Source: Bacteroidota bacterium (lineage in GTDB: Bacteria > Bacteroidota > Bacteroidia > Flavobacteriales > Flavobacteriaceae). Taken from it: a stretch of 51,120 nt of DNA. Below, one piece after another: positions 24,554 through 32,927 of this stretch (position 1 is the stretch's first letter; each line of letters opens with the position of its first letter). The notes below the pieces were generated by a model. That model ran no database searches. It worked only from the letters and a program-made list of their open reading frames with translations, and had not been told where the DNA came from. The DNA is taken from NCBI GenBank assembly GCA_023457535.1, contig JAEWLN010000033.1, positions 1-51,120 of the forward strand, written 5' to 3'. The position numbers and the translations under genes were made by a program.

Positions 24554-24624
24554 GGGATTCTGAACTTGTTTCAGAATCTGGGTTTAGCGGTTCTTAATAG
24601 ATTCCGAAACGAGTTCGGAATCCC
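24554..24624. repeat. nested palindromic (BIME-like) intergenic element
   Basis: Two hairpins, 24556-24578 (stem GATTCTGAA/TTCAGAATC) and 24600-24622 (stem GATTCCGAA/TTCGGAATC), 21 bases apart. Each is the near reverse complement of the other (20 of 23), so the pair also forms one large inverted repeat, extended outward by GG/CC. The stem difference T-A versus C-G is compensatory. The element fills practically the whole pdxJ-hydrolase gap and touches the pdxJ stop codon. Confidence 0.88.
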
Positions 24625-25337
24625 TACTTCAACTTACTCAAATACATATTTACAACATTCTCCAACCCAAGGTAAATCGACTCGGCAATCAACGCATGGC
24701 CAATGGAAACCTCAAGCAAACCGGGAATATGCTGCTTGAAAAACGCAATATTGTCCAAACTCAAATCGTGCCCGGCGTTTATGCCAAGCCCGAGTTCATT
24801 GGCTTTTTCCGCCGCAGCAACATAAGGATTGATGCCCGCTTTATTGCCAAGGGCGTATTGATGCGCAAAACTTTCGGTATACAATTCAATGCGATCCGTG
24901 CCGGTAGCCTTCGCGCCTTCGACCATCTGAACGTCCGGATCGACAAAAATGGACGTGCGAATGCCGTTGCGCCTGAATTCTGAAACCACATCGATAAGAT
25001 AATCCCGATGCCTGACCGTGTCCCAACCTGCATTGGATGTGATTGCGCCAATAGCATCGGGCACAAGCGTTACCTGCTCCGGCCTTGTTTCGAGCACCAG
25101 ATCGATAAAATTGTGCTGCGGATTGCCTTCGATGTTAAATTCCGTATAAACCACCGGACGCAAATCGCGCGCATCCTGGTACCGGATATGCCGTTCATCC
25201 GGCCGCGGATGGATCGTAATGCCGTGCGCGCCAAAACGTTGGATATCGGTGGCGGCTTTCAGAATATCGGGAACGTTGCCGCCGCGCGCATTGCGCAATG
25301 TGGCCAGTTTGTTGATGTTGACGCTGAGTTGGGTCAT
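24624..25337 (-). CDS. pdxJ: pyridoxine 5'-phosphate synthase PdxJ
   Basis: A 237-residue TIM-barrel enzyme that condenses 1-deoxy-D-xylulose 5-phosphate with 3-amino-1-hydroxyacetone phosphate in vitamin B6 synthesis. Typical family blocks are present: N-terminal 'LSVNINKLATLRNARGG', 'HGITIHPRPDERHI', 'EFNIEGNP', 'VTLVPDA', 'IELYTE' and 'GLGINAGHDLSLDNI', which contain the phosphate-binding and catalytic His/Glu positions. The length is standard. Confidence 0.97.
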   Translation of the reverse strand: MTQLSVNINKLATLRNARGGNVPDILKAATDIQRFGAHGITIHPRPDERHIRYQDARDLRPVVYTEFNIEGNPQHNFIDLVLETRPEQVTLVPDAIGAITSNAGWDTVRHRDYLIDVVSEFRRNGIRTSIFVDPDVQMVEGAKATGTDRIELYTESFAHQYALGNKAGINPYVAAAEKANELGLGINAGHDLSLDNIAFFKQHIPGLLEVSIGHALIAESIYLGLENVVNMYLSKLK

Positions 25338-25365
25338 GGAAAAGGGTCAAATGTGAAAACTGACA

Positions 25366-25373
25366 CAAAAATA
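25366..25373 (-). promoter_or_regulatory. -7 box of pdxJ
   Basis: Minus strand TATTTTTG (25373-25366), 28 bases before the pdxJ ATG at 25337; no matching TTTG at -33 was found. Confidence 0.5.
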
Positions 25374-25432
25374 CGAAGTTCCTGTGGCGCTTTGGTCTTT
25401 TTTTGATTATTTTGCAACAACATTCCACACCG

Positions 25433-26092
25433 ATGACTGAGCTCAAAGACTACCTCAATAACGATATACGCCCTATCGACAGCCGCGAAACCATCGCCAA
25501 CGTTCAGGATTTCTTTGCCGATCTGAGGTTTTCGCATTTTCCTGTTGTCGAGGAGAGCATTTACATCGGCAGCCTCTCTGCAGAAGATGTCGAAACATTC
25601 GATCCCGGCAAGACCGTATCGGAATACCGTTATACATTCGACAGTTTTTTTGCGCGTACCAATATGGTTTGGCTCGATGTGCTCGAAGTTTTCGCCAAAT
25701 ACAATACGAATCTCGTCCCGGTGCTCGACGAGTCCAACAATTATGTCGGGTATTACGAGATTGCAGATGTGGTTCGGTTTTTCAACGAAACGCCCTTTCT
25801 AAAAGAACAAGGTGGCATTGTCGTGATCAAAAAGGGCGTGCTCGATTTTTCGATGAGCCAGATCGCCCAAATCGTTGAAAGCAACAACGGCAAAATACTC
25901 GGACTTTTCATTTCCGATGCCGATTCCGACACCGTCCAGATCACTGTCAAAATCAGCCTTGGCGCGATGAACGAAATCATCCAGACGTTTCGCCGGTACA
26001 ATTATGAAATCATTTCCGAACACCAGGAAGATACTTACATCAACAGCCTCAAGGAACGTTCGGATTACCTCGATAAATATTTGAATATTTAA
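25433..26092 (+). CDS. CBS-domain protein
   Basis: A 219-residue cytoplasmic protein with a pair of CBS motifs in the first ~125 residues ('FSHFPVVEESIYIGSLS' and 'NLVPVLDESNNYVGYYEIAD') and a C-terminal ~75-residue region with an ACT-like alternation ('KILGLFISDADSDTVQITVKI'), resembling AcuB-type sensors. CBS pairs bind adenosyl nucleotides, so an energy- or NAD-sensing role is possible; nadK follows 68 bases downstream. The ATG at 25433 is chosen over an in-frame ATT-type start 30 bases upstream. Confidence 0.82.
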   Translation: MTELKDYLNNDIRPIDSRETIANVQDFFADLRFSHFPVVEESIYIGSLSAEDVETFDPGKTVSEYRYTFDSFFARTNMVWLDVLEVFAKYNTNLVPVLDESNNYVGYYEIADVVRFFNETPFLKEQGGIVVIKKGVLDFSMSQIAQIVESNNGKILGLFISDADSDTVQITVKISLGAMNEIIQTFRRYNYEIISEHQEDTYINSLKERSDYLDKYLNI

Positions 26093-26160
26093 CGTAGAAT
26101 CGGTTAATCGCACAATCGGTTGACCGAAGGTTATAAATAAACGGTTTAACCATTCCTTTC

Positions 26161-27045
26161 ATGAAAGTCGCCATCTACGGACAATATTACCAAAATTCCA
26201 CCGAGCCCATCATCCGGGATATTTTTGTGTTTTTCAACCAAAACAACGTCGAGATGGTCATCGAGGAGCACTTCCTGCAAATGCTCTACGACAAACAACT
26301 CATCAAAAAAGAGTACCGCACCTTTTCGACGCACGACGAGCTCGACAGTTCTTTCGACATGATGATTTCGATCGGTGGTGATGGCACCATCCTGCGCGCA
26401 GCGACGCTCGTACGCGGATCAGGCATTCCTATTTTAGGTGTCAATGCCGGTAGATTGGGTTTTCTGGCATCGGTCCAAAAGGACAACATTGCCGCTTTCC
26501 TGCGGTCGGCGGTCGACAAAAAATACGGCATTTCGAAACGCAGCTTGCTGAGCTTGCATTGTGAGCCGGAAATACCATCGATCGCGGCGATGAATTTCGC
26601 CATGAATGAGATTACCGTGAGTCGCAAGGACACTACTTCTATGATCACGATCGAAACCTTCCTCAACGGCGAGTTCCTTAATTCCTATTGGGCCGATGGG
26701 CTCATCATCGCCACGCCTACCGGATCTACAGGTTATTCGATGAGTTGCGGCGGCCCCATTTTAACGCCCGATGCCAACAGTTTTGTCGTTACGCCCATCG
26801 CCCCGCACAACCTTACTGCGCGCCCGCTCGTCATTCCGGACCAGACAGAGATCAAACTACGCGTTTCGGGTCGCGAAGAACAATACCTCGTATCGCTGGA
26901 TTCACGTATCGCCTCGATCCGGAACGAGTCTGTACTTACCATCCGCAAAACGCCATTTTACATCAACATGGTTGAAATTCCGGGCGAAACTTTCCTCAAA
27001 ACGCTTCGGCATAAATTGCTTTGGGGCGAAGACAAACGAAATTAA
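26161..27045 (+). CDS. nadK: NAD kinase
   Basis: A 294-residue ATP:NAD phosphotransferase producing NADP. The conserved 'GGDGT' (72-76) in 'MMISIGGDGTILRA', followed by 'ILGVNAGRLGFLA', then 'MNEITVSRKDT', 'YWADGLIIATPTGSTGYS' and 'VTPIAPHNL', are all diagnostic. The length and start match the family. It is probably cotranscribed with the CBS gene. Confidence 0.97.
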   Translation: MKVAIYGQYYQNSTEPIIRDIFVFFNQNNVEMVIEEHFLQMLYDKQLIKKEYRTFSTHDELDSSFDMMISIGGDGTILRAATLVRGSGIPILGVNAGRLGFLASVQKDNIAAFLRSAVDKKYGISKRSLLSLHCEPEIPSIAAMNFAMNEITVSRKDTTSMITIETFLNGEFLNSYWADGLIIATPTGSTGYSMSCGGPILTPDANSFVVTPIAPHNLTARPLVIPDQTEIKLRVSGREEQYLVSLDSRIASIRNESVLTIRKTPFYINMVEIPGETFLKTLRHKLLWGEDKRN

Positions 27046-27186
27046 CACCGATTTCTGAGCGCCCTTCATACTACAATGCCCGGACGCGCCGTTGTGCTAG
27101 CTGTCCTTTGGGCCAAATGCCGTATTTATTAACGCAGATAGAATGAAATAATCCCCATCCCGATACCGGATTGGGTTCATAATTAT

Positions 27187-27194
27187 TATATTTG
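27187..27194 (+). promoter_or_regulatory. -7 box of porG
   Basis: TATATTTG, 18 bases before the porG ATG at 27213; this is the likely promoter of the porG-uppS-bamA run. Confidence 0.6.
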
Positions 27195-27212
27195 CACGCT
27201 ATTTTCAAATCG

Positions 27213-27896
27213 ATGAATAGATTTTTGAGTTTACTGTTCCTGCTGTTCGGCGCTGCCACCGCAAAAGCCCAGATCCACGAGGTCGGGGTGTTTTTGGGAG
27301 GGGCCAATTACATAGGCGAAATAGGCGGCAACTCGCACATTTCCCCAAAGGATCCGGCGGCGGGGATTTTGTACAAATGGAACAGGAGCCCGCGCCATTC
27401 GTGGCGTTTCTCGCTGATGCACGGCCGGGTTTCAGCAAACGATGCCGATTCGAAAGTACCCGCACGCAAACTGCGCAATCTTCAATTTGAAAATGACATC
27501 ACGGAAGCATCTGCAGGTTTGGAGTTCAATTTTTTTGACTTCAATCTTCACGAGTCGGACCCTAAGATCACGCCGTTTGTGTATTCAGGGCTGAGTTATG
27601 CATTTTACGACGGACTGTTTTTCGTCGGCAATGAAACCAAATCGGATTCCAAGCACGGAACGCTTGCCATTCCAATGGTACTGGGCGTTAAGGCACGTTT
27701 GCTGCCGCATTTGGTGTTGGCCGTGGAATCTGGTGCGCGTTTTACCCTTGCGGACGACATCGACGGCAGCAATCCCACCAACGACAACCTCGCCCCGCTT
27801 CGGTTTGGAAATCTCAACAGCAAAGACTGGTATGTTTTTACCGGTTTGACGCTGACGTATACCTTTGGGAATAAACCGTGTTATTGCGCAGAATGA
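27213..27896 (+). CDS. porG: PorG / DUF6089 outer-membrane protein of the type IX secretion system
   Basis: A 227-residue predicted 8-strand beta barrel with a signal peptide ending 'ATAKAQ'. 'EVGVFLGGANYIGEIGG', 'SWRFSLMHGRVSANDAD' and the ending 'VFTGLTLTYTFG' match the DUF6089/PorG pattern. PorG is an outer-membrane T9SS component in Porphyromonas. The ATG at 27213 is chosen because it starts the signal peptide. It is followed one base later by uppS, so the two are cotranscribed; a link between an export component and undecaprenyl synthesis is common in this phylum. Confidence 0.82.
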   Translation: MNRFLSLLFLLFGAATAKAQIHEVGVFLGGANYIGEIGGNSHISPKDPAAGILYKWNRSPRHSWRFSLMHGRVSANDADSKVPARKLRNLQFENDITEASAGLEFNFFDFNLHESDPKITPFVYSGLSYAFYDGLFFVGNETKSDSKHGTLAIPMVLGVKARLLPHLVLAVESGARFTLADDIDGSNPTNDNLAPLRFGNLNSKDWYVFTGLTLTYTFGNKPCYCAE

Positions 27897-27897
27897 T

Positions 27898-28638
27898 ATG
27901 AATATACTCGACACACTCGACTTGCAGAATTTACCCAAACACCTGGCCATCATCATGGACGGCAACGGGCGATGGGCCAAACAAAAGGGGATGTTGCGGG
28001 CGTTCGGGCATGAAAACGGAACCAGGTCAGTGCGCGTAACGGTCGAGAATTGTGCGCGCATCGGGATTGAGAACCTGACTTTATATGCATTTTCGACTGA
28101 AAATTGGAACCGTCCGCAACTTGAAGTCGACACGTTGATGAAACTTTTAGTATCATCGCTTAAAAAAGAACTGCCGACGCTCGGGAAAAACAACATCCGC
28201 CTGAACGCCATCGGCAACCTCGGCAAACTCCCGCAACGCGTTCGCACAGAACTCGAGGATGTTATCGAAAAGACAAAAAACAACTCCAGAATGACCTTAA
28301 CTTTAGCATTAAGCTACGGTTCTCGTGAAGAAATTGCGAATGTCGTAAAAAACTTGTGTTCTAAAGTTAAAAATAATATAATTTCAATTGACGCTATTGA
28401 CGAATCGGTTATTAATCAGCATCTTTACACGCAAAATTTACCGGACGTCGATTTGTTGGTAAGAACCAGCGGGGAGTGCCGCATCAGCAATTTTTTGTTG
28501 TGGCAGATTGCTTACGCTGAGCTGTATTTTACCGATGTGCTGTGGCCTGATTTCAATGAACAACATTTGTATGACGCCATCGCAAGCTATCAAAAACGGG
28601 AACGTAGATTTGGAAAAACCAGTGAACAAATTAAATAA
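27898..28638 (+). CDS. uppS: isoprenyl transferase (undecaprenyl diphosphate synthase)
   Basis: A 246-residue cis-prenyltransferase that makes the C55 carrier for peptidoglycan and O-antigen. Catalytic Asp21 in 'IIMDGNGRWAKQKG', 'GHENGTRSVR', 'TLYAFSTENWNRP' and 'DLLVRTSGECRISNFLLWQ' are all present. The ATG at 27898 follows the porG stop by one base. Its end overlaps the presumed start of bamA. Confidence 0.97.
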   Translation: MNILDTLDLQNLPKHLAIIMDGNGRWAKQKGMLRAFGHENGTRSVRVTVENCARIGIENLTLYAFSTENWNRPQLEVDTLMKLLVSSLKKELPTLGKNNIRLNAIGNLGKLPQRVRTELEDVIEKTKNNSRMTLTLALSYGSREEIANVVKNLCSKVKNNIISIDAIDESVINQHLYTQNLPDVDLLVRTSGECRISNFLLWQIAYAELYFTDVLWPDFNEQHLYDAIASYQKRERRFGKTSEQIK

Positions 28639-31282
28639 AAACTTCGTGTTGCAAAATAGAATAAACCTAGTCCTTACCATATTGTTTTTCGGGATCCTCT
28701 CCCCTTTGCACGCCCAGGAAGACCGCGTTGCATTTGACCAAGGGACAACCTATTTTCTTGCCGATGTCGACGTAACAGGAAAAATCAGCTACAACGAACA
28801 AACCGTCATTACATTCGCCGGCCTTCAAAAAGGACAGGAAGTAACCGTTCCGGGCGAAGAGATCAGCAACGCGATCAAAAAACTGGGTAAACTCGGACTT
28901 TTCAGCGAGATCGATTTTTACATCAACAAAATTGCCGGTGACAGCATCTGGCTCGAATTGGCCATTATCGAACTCCCCAAACTGAGCGAGGTCAAATTCA
29001 CGGGCGTCAAAAAAGGAAAAGTCGAAGGTTTGATCAAGGACACCGGCCTTACAAAAGGAAAAATCGTCAATGAAAACCTGATCACGACCACGCGGAATTA
29101 CGTCGAAAACAAATACAAAAAAGACGGTTTTTACAATACCAAAGTCAACATTGTCACATCAGCGGATACTACCGGCGGCGAAAACCATGTCAAAATGCTC
29201 GTTCAGGTTGACCGCGGCAGAAAGATCAAGGTGCGCGATATCGAATTTACTGGAAACGAGCAGTTTACCGATCTGAACCTGAGGCGCGCAATGAAAAACA
29301 CCAAAGAAAAGCGTCCGTACCGGTTCTTTAAAACCTCTAAGTTCATCAAAGACAAATACAAAGAGGACCTGACAAGCGTGGTCAACAAGTACAAGGCTAG
29401 TGGCTACCGCGATGCGCGGATCTTGTCCGATACGGTCATGTACGACGCCAAACGCAACGATCTCTCGATCCAGATCAATATGGAAGAAGGCCGGAAGTAT
29501 TATTTTGGCGACATCAAGTTCATCGGCAACACCGTGTATTCGGACCAGGGATTGGGGCGTTTACTCGGCATCAAGAAAGGCGATGTTTACAATGGCGTTT
29601 TGCTCGAACAACGCATTGCTGACAAAACCAAACCGGACGGCGAAGACATCACAAACCTTTATCAGAACAACGGCTATCTGTTCTCGAACATCAACGCCGT
29701 AGAGACGCGCACTTACAACGATACGATCGATTTCGAGATCCGTATCATCGAAGGGCCGATCGCGTATTTCAATAAAATCTCTGTCGTGGGCAATGACAAG
29801 ACCAACGACAAGGTCATCTACCGCGAACTTCGCACCAAGCCGGGTGAAAAATACAGCAAGGAAACCCTGGTGCGCACCGTGCGTGAAATTGGCCAGCTCG
29901 GATTTTTTGACCCTGAAGCGATCGAACCTAAATTCAAGAATGTCGACGCGGGCGCCGGTACGGTGGACATCGAATACAATCTGGTGGAAAAAGGTTCGAG
30001 CCAAATCGAATTGCAGGGCGGTTACGGCGGCGGCGGATTCATCGGGACACTCGGTTTGTCGTTCAACAATTTCTCGATGCGCAACCTTTTCAACAAAGAT
30101 GCCTACAAGCCATTGCCAATGGGCGACGGGCAAAAAGTCTCGTTGCGCCTTCAGGGCAGCCAGTACTTCCAGACTTACAGCGTGTCGTTCTCCGAACCTT
30201 GGTTTGGCGGTAAAAAACCCATCCAGTTCTCGAGTTCACTGGCTTACAGCAAGCAGTATTACTTTGCCCCTACGGGCGTGGACCGTTCGCGCAGTTTTAA
30301 CATCATTTCAGGATCGGTTGGGATTGCCAAGCGTTTGAAAGTCCCCGATGATTATTTCGTATTGTCGCACGCTTTGAGTTTCCAATATTACGACCTGCAC
30401 AATTACAACACCGGATTGTTTACGTTCGGCGATGGCTCCGCGCGCAACCTGGCCTATACGATCGGGATCAGCCGCAACAACAAAGGGGTTAACCCGATTT
30501 TCCCAACTTACGGATCGGAATTCAGCATCTCCGGAAAATTCACGTTGCCGTATTCGATGTTCAACGGCATTGACTACAACGCGCTGAAATACCAGGAAGA
30601 ATATAAATTGCGCAACAAATCAGGCGTCAATATTCCGCAGGCCAACGGTCAGGGCGATATTTTGCCGGGCCAATACATCGACCCGAATGGCAATCGCGCC
30701 GATACCTACCAGCAGGCAACACTCGATCAGGCCAAATATGATCAAAAGCGTTTCAACTGGCTCGAATACTATAAAATTAAGTTCAAAGCCGATTGGTATA
30801 CCAAAATTTATGGTAAATTAGTGATGCGTTCTTTGGGCGAATTCGGCTATCTGGGTTATTACGACAAAGCGCGTGGACTTGTACCGTTTGAGCGGTTCTA
30901 TCTGGGCGGTGACGGATTGGCCAACTTTGCGATGGACGGCCGCGAGGTCATCCAGTTGCGCGGTTATCCGAACAATTCCCTGTCTTCGGCTGACGGCGGT
31001 TCGATCTACAACAAATTCTCGCTCGAATTGCGCTACCCGATCACGATGAAAGCCGCAGCGTCGATTTTTGTCCTCGGATTCGTCGAAGGGGGTGCCGCCT
31101 ATGATAATTTTAGCCAGTACAATCCGTTTGTATTGAAACGTTCGGCCGGAATGGGCTTGCGCATCTTTATGCCTGCGTTTGGATTGCTCGGTATCGACTT
31201 TGGTTACGGCTTTGATCCACTGACCGGAGCGACCAAAGCCAACGGTATGGAAACGCACTTTATTATTGGACAGCAATTTTAA
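28622..31282 (+). CDS. bamA: outer-membrane protein assembly factor BamA
   Basis: About 886 residues. After a signal peptide (NKLNKNFVLQ...LSPLHAQ) come five POTRA domains (about 45-440, e.g. 'VEFTG'-type repeats 'VKFTGVKKGKVEGLI' and 'IEFTGNEQFTD') and a 16-strand Omp85 barrel with 'RLQGSQYFQTYSVSFSEPWF' and 'FYLGGDGLANF'. BamA folds barrels into the outer membrane. The start is uncertain: a GTG at 28622 inside the uppS end gives a charged N-terminus before the hydrophobic core, and a GTG at 28646 is also possible. The ATG at 28508 would put over 40 unlikely residues ahead of the signal and is rejected. Confidence 0.93.
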   Translation: MNKLNKNFVLQNRINLVLTILFFGILSPLHAQEDRVAFDQGTTYFLADVDVTGKISYNEQTVITFAGLQKGQEVTVPGEEISNAIKKLGKLGLFSEIDFYINKIAGDSIWLELAIIELPKLSEVKFTGVKKGKVEGLIKDTGLTKGKIVNENLITTTRNYVENKYKKDGFYNTKVNIVTSADTTGGENHVKMLVQVDRGRKIKVRDIEFTGNEQFTDLNLRRAMKNTKEKRPYRFFKTSKFIKDKYKEDLTSVVNKYKASGYRDARILSDTVMYDAKRNDLSIQINMEEGRKYYFGDIKFIGNTVYSDQGLGRLLGIKKGDVYNGVLLEQRIADKTKPDGEDITNLYQNNGYLFSNINAVETRTYNDTIDFEIRIIEGPIAYFNKISVVGNDKTNDKVIYRELRTKPGEKYSKETLVRTVREIGQLGFFDPEAIEPKFKNVDAGAGTVDIEYNLVEKGSSQIELQGGYGGGGFIGTLGLSFNNFSMRNLFNKDAYKPLPMGDGQKVSLRLQGSQYFQTYSVSFSEPWFGGKKPIQFSSSLAYSKQYYFAPTGVDRSRSFNIISGSVGIAKRLKVPDDYFVLSHALSFQYYDLHNYNTGLFTFGDGSARNLAYTIGISRNNKGVNPIFPTYGSEFSISGKFTLPYSMFNGIDYNALKYQEEYKLRNKSGVNIPQANGQGDILPGQYIDPNGNRADTYQQATLDQAKYDQKRFNWLEYYKIKFKADWYTKIYGKLVMRSLGEFGYLGYYDKARGLVPFERFYLGGDGLANFAMDGREVIQLRGYPNNSLSSADGGSIYNKFSLELRYPITMKAAASIFVLGFVEGGAAYDNFSQYNPFVLKRSAGMGLRIFMPAFGLLGIDFGYGFDPLTGATKANGMETHFIIGQQF

Positions 31283-31294
31283 ATTAGATATATT

Positions 31295-31310
31295 TGGCAC
31301 GGTATTTTCT
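31295..31310 (+). promoter_or_regulatory. sigma54-like promoter candidate before the first skp
   Basis: TGGCACG-N4-TTTCT: the -24 half is exact and the -12 half differs by one base (TTTC for TTGC). The predicted start of transcription is about 5 bases before the ATG at 31326, so the leader would be very short. It shares TGGCACGGTA with the site at 3590. Confidence 0.35.
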
Positions 31311-31325
31311 AAAAATCTGGAAGCT

Positions 31326-32339
31326 ATGAGGAAACAATTTCTGGTTCTGCTTATCATGATAACTGCTTCTGTAGCGGTTCATGCCCAATCCCGCGGCGTC
31401 AAAGTGGGATACATCGATATGGAATACATCCTCCAAAATGTACCGGACTATATCGAAGCCAAAAACCAACTGGAACAAAAAGCCCAAAAGTGGAAACAGG
31501 AAGTTGAAGTCAAGAAAAACGACATCTCCAAACTCAAAGACGCGCTCAAAACAGAGCGTGTACTGCTTACCAAGGAACTCATAGAAGAGCGCGAAGAGGA
31601 AATAAAATTCCAGGAAACGGAGTTGCTCGATTTTCAACAAAAGAGATTCGGACCCAACGGCGATCTCGTTACCCAGAAGGCCGTATTGACCCAACCGGTA
31701 CAAGACCAGGTTTTCAATGCCGTACAAGACATTGCCGAAGCTAAAAAATATGATTTTATTTTCGACAAGACGTCGGACATGACAATGCTTTTCGCAGCCA
31801 AGCGTTATGACATCAGCGACCAGGTCGTACGTGCTATTTCACGTGCCTCCAAGAGAAGCCAGTTGACCAAAAAGCAACTCAAGGAAGAAGAGGCCAAAGA
31901 GGCGCAGGAAGATATGGTGGACGAAAATCCGGCCATGGCAGAAAGACAAAAGAAACTTGACGAGCGCAAAGCGGCGCGCGAGAAACTCGTAGCAGACCGC
32001 AAAGCAGCCCAACAAGCCAAGCGCGATGCGGCAGCGGCAGCACGCGAGGGCAAGAAAAACGGCACGACTCCGACATCGGAGACAGCCAAAACAGCATCGG
32101 ACACGACAGCGACTACCGATACAAACAAGGTTCAAACCAAAGAAACGGCCGAGCCGACAGCCAAAGATAGCACAGCAGCCGCAGCAGCGGACAAGCGCAA
32201 AAAAACGGCAGAAGAACGCGCCAAAATTATCGCAGATCGTAAAAAAGCCGCAGACGAGCGACGTCAGAAAACGCTCGAAGACCGCGAAAAGGCGAAGCAG
32301 GAAAAACAGCAAAAAGCCGCTGAAGGAAAACAAGACTAA
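31326..32339 (+). CDS. Skp/OmpH periplasmic chaperone with a long charged tail
   Basis: A 337-residue exported protein. The signal peptide ends 'SVAVHAQ'; residues 22-178 are an OmpH/Skp domain beginning 'VKVGYIDMEYILQNVPDY' and closing 'YDFIFDKTSDMTMLFAAKRYDISD', with coiled-coil arms between. Residues ~179-337 are an extension of Lys, Glu, Ala and Arg, broken by a Thr/Ser/Asp-rich linker (about 260-300), absent from ordinary ~170-residue Skp. It directly follows bamA and precedes a normal-length Skp. The tail might bind the peptidoglycan or a client, but that is a guess. Confidence 0.86.
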   Translation: MRKQFLVLLIMITASVAVHAQSRGVKVGYIDMEYILQNVPDYIEAKNQLEQKAQKWKQEVEVKKNDISKLKDALKTERVLLTKELIEEREEEIKFQETELLDFQQKRFGPNGDLVTQKAVLTQPVQDQVFNAVQDIAEAKKYDFIFDKTSDMTMLFAAKRYDISDQVVRAISRASKRSQLTKKQLKEEEAKEAQEDMVDENPAMAERQKKLDERKAAREKLVADRKAAQQAKRDAAAAAREGKKNGTTPTSETAKTASDTTATTDTNKVQTKETAEPTAKDSTAAAAADKRKKTAEERAKIIADRKKAADERRQKTLEDREKAKQEKQQKAAEGKQD

Positions 32340-32363
32340 AACAATAATAATTAATTTTTTAAA

Positions 32364-32867
32364 ATGATGAAACAATTCAAAACGTTAGTAATTGCAGCCC
32401 TGATGTTCGTAGGTGCAAGCCAGGCAGCCCAAGCCCAAGCCAAGACCGCCCACGTTGATGTAGCCGACCTGATGTCGAAAATGCCTGCAATGCTTGATGC
32501 ACAAAAGCAATTGGAGAAACTGAGCACCACATACGATACGGAATACAAAGGAATGGTTGAAGAATACCAAAACAAGCTCAAAAAATACGAGCAGGAAGCT
32601 TCCACCGTTACTGACGCTGTCAACGAAACGCGTTCAAAAGAAGTACAGGACATGCAAAAACGCATTGTAGATTACCGTGACAACGCGCAAAAAGAATTGC
32701 AGCAAAAAGAGTCCGATATCGTAAAACCGATCATGGAGCGCGTCAAAGCGTCTATCCAAAAAGTTGGTAAAGCCAAAGGATACCAATATATCCTCAACTC
32801 AGAAGGATTATTGCTCGCCGACGGACCAAACATTACTGCCGACGTAAAAAAAGACCTCGGATTTTAA
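32364..32867 (+). CDS. skp: Skp/OmpH periplasmic chaperone
   Basis: A 167-residue OmpH-family chaperone that escorts unfolded outer-membrane proteins to BamA. The signal peptide ends 'AAQAQA'; the mature domain starts 'KTAHVDVADLMSKMPAMLDAQ', continues as a coiled coil with many Lys/Glu/Gln residues, and ends 'YQYILNSEGLLLADGPNIT'. The ATG at 32367 is an alternative start, one codon in. It is the second of two skp paralogues behind bamA, closed by a strong terminator. Confidence 0.94.
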   Translation: MMKQFKTLVIAALMFVGASQAAQAQAKTAHVDVADLMSKMPAMLDAQKQLEKLSTTYDTEYKGMVEEYQNKLKKYEQEASTVTDAVNETRSKEVQDMQKRIVDYRDNAQKELQQKESDIVKPIMERVKASIQKVGKAKGYQYILNSEGLLLADGPNITADVKKDLGF

Positions 32868-32884
32868 TCCGGACATAAACTAAA

Positions 32885-32915
32885 AAACTGCTCGCAAACC
32901 GGGCAGTTTTTTTTT
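32885..32915 (+). terminator. terminator of the bamA-skp operon
   Basis: AAACTGCTCG / CGGGCAGTTT 10-bp stem (one T-G pair) with a 5-base loop (32885-32909), followed by a T-run that passes straight into the -7 box of murI. Confidence 0.92.
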
Positions 32916-32922
32916 AGCTTTG
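32915..32922 (+). promoter_or_regulatory. -7 box of murI, overlapping the terminator T-run
   Basis: TAGCTTTG, an exact TAnnTTTG match; the murI ATG at 32928 is only 5 bases downstream, implying a leaderless or nearly leaderless transcript. No -33 TTTG is seen because the hairpin occupies that place. Confidence 0.5.
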
Positions 32923-32927
32923 TTTTT

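Noticed and set aside
28508..28621. ATG at 28508 as the bamA start
   Set aside because: It lies inside uppS in another frame and would place over 40 cysteine- and methionine-rich residues before the signal peptide.
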